From: Pleurostoma richardsiae
Taxonomy: Eukaryota; Ascomycota; Sordariomycetes; Calosphaeriales; Pleurostomataceae
NCBI GenBank assembly: GCA_030052745.1
Contig: JANBVO010000077.1
Coordinates: 18,656 to 82,655 of the forward strand
DNA: 64,000 bases
Direction: 5' to 3'
A model generated the notes under the pieces. It did not search any database and was not told where the DNA came from. It saw only the letters and a list, made by a program, of their open reading frames with translations. Below are positions 32,377-43,693 of the stretch, piece by piece. The position numbers were made by a program, and so were the translations under genes. Each line of letters starts with the position of its first letter. Position 1 is the stretch's first letter.

Positions 32377-32589
32377 GGGGTCGCGGGGCTGGCACACCCT
32401 CTACCCGAGGTCTGGGCTTCCGGATGTTTGCCGCCATATTGTTGTATCCGTGGGGTATACAGAACCATTCAAGACCTCGTGGTACACGGGTCTGTGAAAG
32501 AATACTATACGTTGCAGACTTCAGGACCGGAAAGTCATCCTCATAATCAATACACGAGCAGGCCCTTCTGTCCTCGCCCGTCAACTACC

Positions 32590-33103
32590 ATGGACCGACG
32601 CCGGAACAGAGGGATGGGTACTCAGGAGAAGTACTTCATCTACCAGCTCGAGAAGCAGGATGTGCGAGCGCTCTCCTCCGAGGACGTCAAGAGCGTGTAT
32701 GGTGGACGTAAGCGGTGACCTCTCTTCTTCCTCCCTCTCTCTGTTCTCCCCGCTCGAAAGTCACTAACACAACTCTCTGCCACATGCAGATCTGAGCGAG
32801 CACACAATCCGCAGGATCCCCATCAAAAAGGGATCCAGGAAGGTCGACGTCGTGCTCCCGGACCACAGCATAGCGGTCTCTCAGCAGACGTGGTCGTCGA
32901 CCGAGTCGCAGCCCTCTACGAACTCCACAGAGCAGCAGCGCCAGCATCAGCAGAAACATGAAGAGGAGCAGCAGCAGCAGCATCAAAAGGCCTCGGAGGT
33001 GGCGATCCACGTCGCGACGGTCACGATCCCATTCCACGTAATGCTCCAGCGGTATACGGGCCTCTACAAGGAGATGTTCATCACGACGGACCACTGCTGC
33101 TGA
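32590..33103 (+). CDS. Small protein of unknown function with Gln/His/Glu-rich segment
   Basis: Two exons, 32590-32707 and 32790-33103, give 143 residues. The donor GTAAGC and acceptor ACATGCAG join within a His codon and keep the frame; without splicing the frame stops four codons after the junction. The first half (KYFIYQLEKQDVRALSSEDV, then YGGHLSEHTIRRIPIKKG) is mixed alpha/beta-like. The middle (about residues 80-112) is a Gln/His/Glu/Ser-rich spacer. The end (VAIHVATVTIPFHVMLQRYT) is hydrophobic with strand character. There is no signal peptide, TM segment or known motif. I do not recognise a family. The gene model rests on clean splice sites and a TATA box, not on homology, so it could still be a chance ORF. 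Confidence 0.55.
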
Positions 33104-33526
33104 ATTGTGAGGATATTTGCATTATTCGGAGAATGGGAGGGTTATGGCCCGTGGGATCTGGAGTTGCATTTCGATCTGCTTCTTGGAGCGCTGGCGTGCT
33201 ACGGTTAATGGCTTTGCTGTCAATTGGCTCGGCGCATGTGTCTGCCTTCTTGTTCTGGTCTCTGGCTACTTACGCCTTTCAATGGATGTCCATATCTGGT
33301 TGAGAGGACAGAGGGGGAGGTGTCATTTTCATGATATACCCTCTAACATCATTCTCATGGGACCATTGAATGGTGACCTTACTTGGACCATGAAACACGC
33401 TCATTTTAAATCAAAAACGTAGTCGCGATACGCCTTTTGAAAGGCAGTGATAGTTACCTACCTAACCAAGTCTCTAAATTATTAAACACACGCCGTTTTT
33501 TTTTGCCTCTGTGACCATCATCGAGC
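33104..33526. other. Convergent 3' intergenic region, orphan-SSADH
   Basis: 423 bp between stop codons, AT-rich toward the SSADH end. Nothing beyond presumed 3' UTRs. Confidence 0.5.
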
Positions 33527-35156
33527 TTAGCTCTGCAGAGGCTGCCCCATGCCGCCGTACGTGATCATCTTGGTGACCTGGTACTCGGCGATGCCGTACA
33601 GCGAACCCTCCCTTCCGAAGCCCGACTCCTTGACGCCGCCGAACGGCGCGGCCGGGTCGGAGATCAGGCCGGTGTTGACACCGACCATGCCGACCTCGAG
33701 GTGCTCGGCGACCCTCCACACGCGCTGGATGTCGCGCGAGAAGAAGTAGCCCGCCAGGCCGACCTGCGTCGAGTTGGCGATCCGGACCACCTCCTCCTCG
33801 GTGTCGAAGGGGAACAGGCCGGCGACAGGGCCGAAGGTCTCCTCGGAGGCCATGGCCATGTCCTGCGTCATGCCCGTGATGACGGTGGGCTCGTAGAAGT
33901 GCTCGCCCAGTTTCGACAGCTTGTGGCCCCCGACGACGATCTTGCCGCCCTTGGCCTCGGCGTCCCGGACGTGCTGGTCGACCTTGCCGATGGCGCGGTC
34001 GTGGATCAGCGGGCCGTGGGTGATGCCGGACTCGAAGCCGTTGCCGACCTTGAACTCGCGCACCTTGGCGGCGAACTTCTGGGAGAACTCGTCGTAGACG
34101 CCGCGCTGGACGAAGATGCGGTTGGCGCACACGCACGTCTGCCCGGAGGAGCGGAACTTGGACGCGATGGCGCCAGTGACGGCAGCATCGACATCGGCAT
34201 CGTCGAAGACGATGAAGGGCGCGTTGCCGCCGAGCTCGAGCGACAGCTTCTTCAGGGTTCCGGCGCACTGCTTCATTAGGAGCTTACCGACGTTGGTGGA
34301 GCCCGTGAAGGAGATCTTGCGCACGGTCGGGTTGGTGGTCAGTTCGAGGCCGACCTCGGGGGTGTTGTCCAGCGCGGTGATGACGTTGACGACACCCTTG
34401 GGCACGCCGGCGCGGTGAGCTAGCTCCGCGATGGCGAGAGAGGTGAATGGCGTCTCACCGGGCGCCTTGCAGACGGTGGAGCATCCTGCGGCGAGGGCAG
34501 GACCAATCTTCCGCGTGATCATGGCCGCGGGGAAGTTCCATCTGGGCTGCTTATTAGCCGTTGACGAGATCTCCGCAGGAAACGTGCAAGGAAACTTACG
34601 GGGTGATGAGCCCACAGACGCCGATCGGCTCCTTGCTCGTCCATACCCTGTTGCCTGGTACAGACGAGGGGATGACATCGCCGTATGACCGCGGCGCCTC
34701 CTCGCTGAACCACTCGAAGAAGTTGGCAGCGTACGTGACCTCGCCCTTGGCATCTGCGACCGGCTTGCCGTTCTCCCAGGTGATAAGAGTGGTCAGGTCC
34801 TCGGCGTTCTCGACCATCAGGTCGTACCATTTTCGCAGGAGCTTAGAGCGCGAGCGGCCGGTCGTGGCGCGGAACTTCTCGAAGGCCTCGGCGGCGACAT
34901 CAATGGCTTTGGCAGTGTCCTTGGCGTCGAATTCGGGACAGGTGCCGATGACCTCACCGGTCGCGGGGTCGGTCACCTCGAAGGTCTTGCCGGAGGCGGC
35001 CTTGACCCATTCGCCGTTGACGTAGCAGACGTCGGTCTTGAGGAGGGACGGGTCCTTGAGCTGGAGGAGTCACGAATGCAGTCTCAGCAGGATGTTTTTG
35101 CTTCGCCATTGCGGCATCGGCGGGGAGGGGCATGCGACACGCACCTTGGGAGCCAT
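33527..35156 (-). CDS. UGA2: Succinate-semialdehyde dehydrogenase
   Basis: Three exons, 35156-35145 (MAPK), 35060-34600 and 34541-33527, encode 495 residues, matching the usual length of yeast Uga2. Intron 1 (donor GTGCGT, acceptor CTCCAG) follows only 12 coding nt. Intron 2 (donor GTAAGT) is placed so that ITPWNFPAAMITRK is restored. The aldehyde dehydrogenase fold is complete: Rossmann FTGSTNVGK, general base Glu in LELGGNAPFIVF (about 260), catalytic Cys in SSGQTCVCANR (about 292) and the C-terminal PFGGVKESGFGREG. The SSADH subgroup is indicated by the N-terminal LKTDVCYVNGEWV, LFPFDTEEEVV and GREGSLYGIAEYQ. Known role: last step of the GABA shunt, oxidising succinate semialdehyde to succinate with NAD(P)+. 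No mitochondrial presequence is seen, so it is probably cytosolic. Confidence 0.94.
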
Positions 35157-36337
35157 TGTGGAAGCTAATCGAACGCAAGAGACTGATATCAGGGGAAGGG
35201 ATCTTCTCTGGAAGCAGGAGACTCGAGCTGCACACCGCGGAGCTGAGGCGAAGGTTCTTTGTAGGACGGACATGCTGCGAGCAACGGGTGTTCTCGGTTG
35301 CTTGAGCATCGCGGGTTCCCGTTGTCAAGTGCCCCTCGGCCCTAGCTGCCTCTAATATTGTCGCTTCAGATGCGGGGCCGGGTATGAAGAACCAGGAGCT
35401 AGGAGGCCGCGAAAGACTGAGCGGCTCCTCCCAGCGCGACGAGCAGCTCGATCCGGCGCAGGACCGGACAGCAACCGATTGGTGTCCAAGTGGATCTTTG
35501 GCTGGAGAGATGCCGGCAGCGGCTTCAAACGCCCACTTTTGAGCGGGAAATGGCTGACAGCCTCAATGTTCGAATCGGGCAACTGTATCCGAGTATCTGA
35601 AGGAAATGCTCAAGAGAATGGATTCTCTAATTAACTACTGCCTACGGTATGAAGAGCAGGAAACCATCAATGAAGGGAATCTAAGAAGCAGCCATAACTC
35701 GGCACTTCGGGACTCGGAACAGCCTTTGAAAGTATGACGTTGTACATAGTTCACCGTAGGCGATAACGGCTCTGATCACCCTCGAGATAGTGTAGATAGT
35801 GTGGACACCCTTGCCTGAGCTACTTAAGTTTCTGAATCTCATTGTGGGGTCGGCTCTCTCCGGCAGTATCCTTGAATGACGACAGACTACTCTGCAGGTA
35901 TGTATCTGAATACTCGGACACCTCTCAACTGCCCGAAACTGTTTGACAGTGATAACCGCGAATACATGAATCTCTTCCTCCATAAAGCGAACGAAAGAGC
36001 CCTGATCCTACGCCGCTAATGCATGCGAACTCGGGGAAAGACTGCCGGCACGCACCTTCGTCCGCGCGGGGAAGCCCTTAAGAAGTTAAGCTTCACTGGT
36101 CTTACCGTCGATCATGATACTTTCAGGCTTAAATCCAGCTGTTCAATAGCGAGCTGTCTTAGAAAGCATCATCCTCGCTCAGCTAGAAACGGCCCTTTTC
36201 TAGCAACTCGTGACTTTCTCTTGCCTTTTTTCCACCATTAATGTTTGCCAATGACCGTATTCACTCCCTTGTTTGTGCCGTGCCTCGGTCGTTGTCTGCC
36301 CGAGAATCAAGAGTTGGAAACCAGGTAATGTAGGAAG
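35157..36337. other. Divergent intergenic region SSADH-GH79
   Basis: About 1.2 kb with no supported gene. Frames of about 100 codons are unremarkable. No repeats seen. Confidence 0.45.
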
Positions 36338-36344
36338 TATATAT
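36338..36344 (+). promoter_or_regulatory. TATA box, GH79 gene
   Basis: TATATAT only 18 bp upstream of the first in-frame ATG (36356) and about 114 bp upstream of the ATG at 36452. A start site at the usual distance from a TATA box would fall after 36356, which favours 36452 as the translation start. Confidence 0.55.
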
Positions 36345-36451
36345 GACACGGCATCATGTCGGCCCTGCGTCGACGGCTGTGCCTGGTGATGTGCGTTTTG
36401 GCAGTCTGGTTGTTTCTACTAGGAACCATACCCGGAGTCTCACTTCACATA

Positions 36452-38381
36452 ATGACTGGAGCTCAACTCGTCCTGTCTCTGTTGGCCACGGCGTTGCCCG
36501 TCATACCAGCTCAATACATCAGTCTCAAGGGGGCATCTCTGAATGCCAGCACGCCGTTTCCAGATGCCTTCGTCAGCTTCTCTATAGAGTTCTCCTCTTT
36601 CCCAGATTTCGCTGGCAAGTTTTCCGCCTCCATCTCGGAGGTTCTCGTGAATCATTCAATAGACTAGACTAATGCCTGAGCAGGCAACCACTCTTCACCC
36701 AACGTCTTCTCAGACAACTTGCTGAACAATCTCGGCAACCTGCAAGGAACGAAGCCGTACATCCGTGTGGGAGGCAACACGCAAGACTATGCACTTTACA
36801 ACTCCTCACTGGACGTCGCTTTGAAGGGTACCTACAACCTGAGCAGATCCGCCGACTACCCGACAACAATTGAGATCGGCACTTCGTTCTTTGAGTCCTA
36901 CGCGACATGGCCCGGCGTGAAATTCTCCCACGGATTCAACATGGGCCTCGTCGGCAGGACCCCCGCCGCGTGGGAGACCCTCCGTGAAACCGTGCCGCTG
37001 GCGTGTAAAGCTCTGTGGCCCGATAGGTGGTATTGGTGGTCGTACGGCAACGAGATGGATCTGTATCCGACATCTTCTCAGGGGCCCGTTCGGCCGGCTG
37101 ACTGGAATGAGACCGACTTTGTGAAAGAATATCTCAACGGCACGGCTGAGATCAAGGCACTCGTCGAGGAGCACTGCCCTAGTCTTCTGTCGAGCGGCAG
37201 TTATGGATACTTGGCTCCGAACTTTGGAGGCACTGCGAACCGCTTGAAGGCTCCTGCTGCTTTCAGCGCGGGTCTCTATGAAGACAAGAGCATCAAGCTC
37301 TTTTCTACTCACAAGTAAGCCCAGGATGAACATCCGGTTGTTATCTCCAGCGGCAGCAAGTTGGAAAATGGACACTGACAGTCTTCCCTTACTGTAGTTA
37401 TATCTCAGGCGCAACCTCGCCAGGTGTCAGTAAGTTCCTCGCACATTCTCTTACCCCCCCCCCCCCCCCCCCCCCCTTGTTTCCATACAGTCATGCCCGA
37501 TCTAATCTAGTCCCTCCTCGAAGCCTTACAAGGGACGCTCATGAACCACACGCGGACTATGCTCTCTGTCGACGCGCACGTGGCCGAGTATAACAAGATC
37601 TGGCCTTCCGGCGGCGGTCCCCCCATGATCATGAGCGAGACCAACTCCCTGTACAATGAGGGCAAGCCCGGGCTGTCCAACACCTTCGGCGCGGCCCTCT
37701 GGGGCGTCGACTTCAACCTCTACTGCGCCTCCGTCGGCATCAGGCGGGTGCACATGCACATCGGCACAGACTACAGGGTACACCAAATCTCCCCCCTATT
37801 CCGCCTGCTTCCTCGTCGTCTAACGTCCATGACAGTACGGGTCCTGGCAGCCCCTCACCACAAACAAGACCACAATGGGCACCAAGGCCCCTTACTACGG
37901 CAACATCGCCGTCGCCGCCTTCCTGGGCGACACCACCCGCTCCCCCGTCTCCATCGTGTCCCCCCCCCTCTCCTCGCCCCACGAAGCCGCCTACGCCGCC
38001 TACCGCACCACCAGCCACGGGTCCTCCTCCCTCGCCCGCGTCGTCCTCCTCAACATGCGCGCCTACAACACCACCGAAGGCGGCACTGGGCTCGGTTATG
38101 CCCCGGGGCCGCTGCCGCCCCGCCCGGTGCGCACGTACACTCTCGACGTCGACGGGGCGGGGCTGCGGGCGGGGGTGCGCGTGGGTGTGCAGCGGCTGAT
38201 GGCGAACGGGAGCGACGCCATCACGGGCATCACGTGGGACGGGTGGAGCTACGCGTACGAGCTGGTCGGGGGCAGGCCGGTACGGCTGGAGAACGTGACG
38301 ACGGGGGAGGAGGCGGTTGTGAAATTGGGAAAGCTGCGTGTCGAGGTGCCGGACTCGAGTGCGGTTGTGCTGAGCTTTTAG
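36452..38381 (+). CDS. Secreted GH79 beta-glucuronidase-type glycoside hydrolase
   Basis: Five exons, 36452-36614, 36684-37314, 37398-37429, 37524-37777 and 37836-38381, give 541 residues. The signal peptide MTGAQLVLSLLATALPVIPA precedes QYISL. Acid/base Glu178 lies in YGNEMD and nucleophile Glu314 in MSETNS. The C-terminal beta-domain typical of family 79 follows (TYTLDVDGAGLRAGV to the end). Many NxS/T sequons fit secretion. Known activity of fungal members: release of glucuronic acid or 4-O-methyl-glucuronic acid from arabinogalactan side chains. Oddities: intron 1 has a GC donor (GCAAGT); exon 3 is only 32 nt; intron 3 contains a 23-nt C tract; and its correct acceptor is CTCGAAG, because only that restores GVTLQGTLMNHT. 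An earlier in-frame ATG (36356) would add 32 residues but lies too close to the TATA box. Confidence 0.9.
37454..37476. repeat. Poly-C tract (23 nt) inside GH79 intron 3
   Basis: An uninterrupted run of 23 cytosines between the GTAAGT donor (37430) and the CTAAT branch site of the intron. Homopolymers of this length are prone to slippage and to assembly error, so the true length may differ. Confidence 0.9.
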
Positions 38382-38849
38382 GTGGGTTGGAGCAAGCCCG
38401 ACAGGATGTACTGAACGGGCCCTTTTGACTATTCCGTAGCAGTGTTTCAGAGAAACGCACCAAGTGAAGTCATTACTGCCGTTCTGGTGGCCATAATAGT
38501 GGCGGGTAAATGTACATATATACTAGAGCCCGTACATACAATCGCGGGCCTTTAGAGAGGCTCCGAAAACGAGATGGATCGCCCACCGACAGCCTGTCGG
38601 TGGGTGACCGTAGATACAACATCTCCTAGGAAACGTGACGCTCTTCCGACTCCTCCCATGTTGAAGGCATATAGGACGGTGCTGTCCATAGCAATCCACC
38701 ATTCTCACGAGAAAGGATCCGTAGCGTTCCTGGCCCACCACGTGGCGCCCACACTGAATTGATATTCCTGACTTGCCGTCATTTGTGCTTAGCAGGCAGC
38801 AACTCGCCCCCATTCAATTGTAAGCTTTGCACCTCCGCACGCAAGCAGC
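38382..38849. other. Convergent 3' intergenic region, GH79-four-TM protein
   Basis: 468 bp between stop codons. Nothing seen apart from presumed 3' UTRs. Confidence 0.5.
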
Positions 38850-39729
38850 TCACGAGAAGCGTTCACGGAGCGGAAGTCTCCGGTCGAGGGTGTGGAACGC
38901 CTGCGTCCGCGGGGTGAATGGCTGCTTCGGCGTGGCTGGCATCATCTCGTAGACCTTGTCCGTCGTCGGCGATTCTTCCTCGTCCACCTCCTTCGGCTGA
39001 TCCTTCTTGTTCGGCAGCATCGACCAGACGGCCAGCCCAACGGCTACGACGTAGAGGAACCTGTGGCGGGAAGTGTTAGTTACCCACGGATTCACGACAC
39101 CAATGACTGAAGCTGAAGCAGAGACACTAAACTTACAACATGTACACGGTCACGGCGAAGGTGCCTTTGGCGAGCTGACAGTCATGGTAAGCGCCCCAGG
39201 GCCGCGCCGGCTCGCAGCTGTACCGGATGTACCAAGCGACGGGGCTCGGGTACCGCTTATCGGCATAATCCGGGCCAGCCTGGCCATAGACGCTGGTGGT
39301 GTAGAGGGCCATCAGGGTGAAGCTGAAGACGAGGGCGACGATAGGGTACCATACTTTCATGATGAAGGCAATTAACTTTGCCAGCAACACGAAGAGGGAC
39401 AGTACAGAGATGGCAACATTGAAGTCGGTCAGGCTAGATGAATTGTTAGCTGTCGATCTGTAACAGGACAGCGGGAAAGCTCACGCTAGACTCCAGACGA
39501 AGGGGATCTTTGGCAGTGGCCTGTGGTTGGCGTAGGCGTAGAGAATCATATCCGGGCTCGAGTTGAACCCATTATTGTATCCCACTCTCCAGAGCTTCGT
39601 GCGGAAGAGATCGGGTTGCGCAATGCCAAAGAAGACCAGCGAGGCCACTACGCCGCCCAGCTCAAAGATCATCAAGAACCACATTGGCTTCTTGGACCGC
39701 CATTTGCGGTGGAAGACATGGTACGCCAT
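38850..39729 (-). CDS. Four-TM membrane protein, MARVEL-like topology, function unknown
   Basis: Three exons, 39729-39485, 39433-39137 and 39060-38850, encode 250 residues. Donors are GTGAGC and GTAAGT; the acceptors are ATCTAG and CCACAG; all joins keep frame. Four hydrophobic helices are visible: PMWFLMIFELGGVVASLVFF (about 19-38), a Leu/Val-rich one spanning the exon 1-2 join (about 82-103), YPIVALVFSFTLMALYTTSV (about 110-130), and one crossing the exon 2-3 join (about 168-192). A short loop with conserved-looking Cys, Trp and Tyr residues (YIRYSCEPARPWGAYHDC) lies between helices 3 and 4. The 55-residue cytosolic tail has an acidic DEEESP patch and two TP sites. This pattern fits the MARVEL-like membrane proteins common in filamentous fungi. 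I cannot name a function. Confidence 0.8.
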
Positions 39730-42700
39730 TTCGAAGGTTGATTCAGCGGTCGGTCACGGTAAATGCAGTCTCCGCCAGGTTATCAGTGGGCAGAGTAGAT
39801 GTCGCCCAGCAAAAGTCTAAGGATGGTCTCCTTGGCTCTTCGATACCCGTTTCGTCCTGTCACGGTTCTGTTGTCGGCGGCTGCCAGCAGTTGCGGACTC
39901 TCTTCACATTGGAACACCAGCGTCGAGTTCTTTCAAGTCCACGGCTAATGTCGTCCGGCTTGGAGCAGTCTTGCCATCTGTCTCCGTGGATCGTCGACGA
40001 TGAAGAGAGGTCTAAAGGCCTCCTGTCGGAATGGGGGCGGTAGGAGGGGCCTCCCCATGGTTTAAAGCCACCCGCTGATGGGGGACAAGGGCGTCAGCCC
40101 GAAAAGCGCAAACGAGATGCCGGACAGGGTGGGAAAATGCAGGATAATCAGGACAATCACAGGCGGGAAAGCTGCGATGCCCAATCGGAGAGGGAGACAT
40201 CACAGCTTAAGCGCTGAGAGCTATGCGAGCACGACGCACGATTGGCTGGTCTGTGAGCGGTCCATTAAGGACCCCAACCAATCCCGTAGCGATACGCATG
40301 CTCACCACACCCCCACCACAGCGACTACCACTGCGGTGACTGCAGCTGCGACCCTGCGGGAGGATGAATGGCGAGACGTGGATGGCTGCCGGCGCGAGCG
40401 CACACAACTGCTGTACTCTGGTGGCAGAAACACTGGTGTGAGCCGCCAGCACTTCTTCTCTTCCCAGCATTCAGAACCCCTGATTGCTGTGACTGGAGGC
40501 GTGCCATCACTCGGCGCCTTGTTACGGAACGTGTCTGACGTGAAATGACGGCCTATGTCTATTAGGGTCCACGGCGCGTGGAATCTTCCGCAACTTACGG
40601 TGCATGTGGGCGGTTCCTGCAAAGACGTTGGGGTAGCTCGCGAGTTAGCTCGGCGTCCCGACCCTCGCAATAAGTCGTCGAACCCATTAACGCTCTTCTT
40701 CCAATCACGCCGGCCGCCGAGCTGAGGCCCGATCACGGCCGCAGCGATGGTGGTCCGGCAGGTGGAAGCCATGGTCTCAAAAAGCAGCCACACTTACGCA
40801 GGTGTCAACGCATACAAAGCCCGACTCGCCTGATACAGGGCGACAGCGGGCCATACCGGGCGGCACCAGTTGGCCAATACTATGTACCGCGAAGAGCAAT
40901 GTCGCCTCCGGCCTATCGACCATCAACAAGCAGCACGGATAGCTGAACTGAGCCACAGCCGGTTCACCGTTTCACGGCTTGTGGCGAGGGGGAGGCTGCA
41001 TGTAGCATCTCACATGGCTTTCGTGGGAGTTTCGGTCCTCAGGCAGCTGGCTCACCTACCGTGTCTGAAAATAGCCGTGGGATTGAGTCGGTCAGACGAC
41101 TTGTGCATCGGTTTGACTAAAAAAGAACATCAAGCAAGCTGGTGTACTATAGCACCGTACAAGAGCATTATCCTACAAGTGCGAAATCGTCGAAAAGGGA
41201 GGGAAAAGGTGAAAAGAAGAAAAGGTGAAAAGAACTGGTCTGGAATAGCTGTTCCGAGGTGCTGCCAGCACACAAGTGTTGAAAAGTATATACGTTAGTA
41301 CGGACGGAGTGCGGAACACGGCCTCTGCCTTCCGCCTCGCTCTCGGAAAATTGCCGTTGGCGTGTTTCGTTGCCGTTCTGTCCCTGGGAGAGTACTCTGT
41401 ACTCGGGAATCTGTCTCTGGTTCTGGAAGAGCCCTGCATTCAAACGGCACCCCTTTATACCGCAGCCTGTAAGGCGAATTTCGCGTTCTTGATCGGCGGG
41501 GCTGATCCAGCGGCTCGGACGTCTGACCCCGTTTCCCCGTTGCGAAATGGCGGGCTGAAGCATGTTGTGACTTCCCATTTGCGTACTGATCTCCCCGTGG
41601 AAGAAGCAAAAAGGTCATGATTAGGTAAACCTGATCTTGGATATTCCCACCCTTTCCTGCACGGCACCGTATGTGGCAGCGCCATTTATGCATTCGCCTG
41701 GCTGGGCATTGCTTTTGTGATGCTGCCAGCCTGTCACACCTAGGGAAGGATGGGAGGGTTCGGAGCCGGCTCGTCTGCGTGGGCCGTGGATTCCGGGGCT
41801 CGGCGGATCGCAGCAAGGGACCGACCGAGGCAAGGCAGACAGACAGACCGACCGGTAGAGTTATGTAAGATAAGGTAAGGTAAGGTAAGGTAGTAGCAGA
41901 GCGGTTTCAGAGGAACGAAGGATGGGATTTGCGCACGATGACGAGCATTTGAGCTGAGGAAGACGATCAACGGATCAAGGCACCTCGCAGGACCCAGCAA
42001 AGCAGCATGGAAGCAGCAGGGAGCAGCATGGAATAGGTGAAGATCGCGCCGCCCTGGCTGGAAACATCAGCCGATTTTTTGTTAGGCCGCTCGCGCTAGA
42101 GGCCGGTACGTACCCCGAGTGGGCCCGCGGGGGCGCGCCCTGATTGGCGCACGGTCGCTGCAGTCGCCCTACGGAGTTTAACCTGCGTGGGGACCGCCCG
42201 GTCTAGATCCTGAGATCGGCGCGACCCACCTTTGGCCCAACCTTGACAGCGACATCCAAGTACCTCGACCCCAAGGGTGTACTCGATCTGTACTCGGCGC
42301 GATCCTTGGACTCGGGATGGACCCTATCAAGCAAACCAACACCCGCCTTTACTCTCGCTCCTTTCTCCCTCTCCTCTGCTACCTGAGGCAAGCTTAATCT
42401 CGCTCTACGGACTTCGTGCATGTTGCTATATTTCAGACATCTTCGCTAGAGACCATCTCCGTCTGTGCATGGAACCGGGCCCTGTGCTGAAGAAACTATG
42501 ATGTGACGTTTCTGCGTACAGAAGCAGGACACAAGGACACTTCTCAAGCTTCGATCCTTCGTACATCTACGAGAAAAAGAACTGTTTAGCGCGGGCAGCT
42601 ATTTTTGCTGTAGCTTGGCTATGCATCACATCCCCCATTGGGCATGATCTCGAAGAGGCTGAAGGCGTTATCAGCCCGGAAGGAACAGGCGTCACGGGAC

Positions 42701-43693
42701 GCCGGCAGAACGCAGGAACAGCAACCGGCTTTTGGAACGGATCGAATAGACGCTTAACAATACTATGGCTGTCGCTTCAGCACCTGCTTGCGCTCTCTTG
42801 CCGCAGAGCTTCGGTCTGACTCGCGAGTCTCTGGTAGCGTACCCGGGGTGAGACTCCCGTCCAACTTAAAAAGGTCCTTGGTCACCTAGGCAAGTCTCTC
42901 GTTTCTTGAATATTTTCTTATACCACTCCACCTGCGGATACCACATCTCCCGATCTTCTACGGTCTAGGGGGTTGCGGCAGACTCGGAATAGAGATAGAT
43001 AAGGGTTCGTCCAGAGGGGCTGAGAGGCCATGCGATTAATCGCGGGCTGTCTCGCTCACTGTCCTGGTCTCAAACCTGGAAATTGGTAGAGTCGAGACAT
43101 GGAACGAAGAGACGTTGAAAGAAGGATCGGAGATGGAATGCTGGGTGTTACAGTCTGAGACGCTTTCACGTTTACCTTCATCCTCAAATCCGCACATTGA
43201 TGTAGTCTCCAAGTACTCGCAAGCCGATCTTCTACCTCAGGAGTACTTCCGCTACAGCCTCTCCACTCTTCTCTCCACACTGGCACCCGCGGCGGAAGGC
43301 AGGCTGAGGGGACCCTTGTCGGCCGTGCTGCCGTGGCATTTCATTGCTGCCCCCGTCACAATCTAGACCGCGGCCTTTTTCCTCTGCCCTTCCTTTCCCA
43401 TGCTCTGGAGCTCGAACCTCACTAGACTCCGGCCTGCTTCCGACCACCGCCACCCTGTCTGAGGAATCTGAGAGAGACCGAGGACGCTCTGGTTGCAGAG
43501 CTCCCACACGTAATCCCGACCTGTCTGACCTTCTCGATCACCTCCCGCTGCTCGCTGCTCGCTGCTTGCTCCTCCTGCCGAGTGCCCAAGTGTGAGCAGG
43601 TACAACATGTTAGCTCTCGTGTAATTGCAGCCATAGCAACATACTGGGATTGACCAGACACCGACCAAACACCGACCATCAAAGTACCACATG
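39730..43693. other. Divergent intergenic region, four-TM gene to histidine kinase leader
   Basis: About 4 kb without a supported gene. Frames up to 173 codons overlap antisense to one another and show no domain. A TAAGG tandem repeat lies at 41871-41890. No transposon or RNA gene is seen. This may be extended regulatory DNA for the signalling gene downstream. Confidence 0.45.
41871..41890. repeat. (TAAGG)4 pentanucleotide repeat
   Basis: Four perfect TAAGG copies, flanked by the partial copies TAAGA and TAG. It is not telomeric (fungal telomere is TTAGGG). It lies inside the long divergent gap. Confidence 0.85.

Noticed and set aside
35560-35600. Possible tRNA B-box (GTTCGAATC)
   Set aside because: The flanking bases cannot form a T stem or acceptor stem and there is no A-box.
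29035-39729. Lipase, dehydrogenase, GH79 and membrane protein as a biosynthetic cluster
   Set aside because: No PKS, NRPS, terpene synthase, P450 or pathway regulator is present, and the dehydrogenase is a housekeeping GABA-shunt enzyme.
41865-41893. TAAGG repeats as an interstitial telomere
   Set aside because: The unit differs from TTAGGG and its complement, and only four copies occur.
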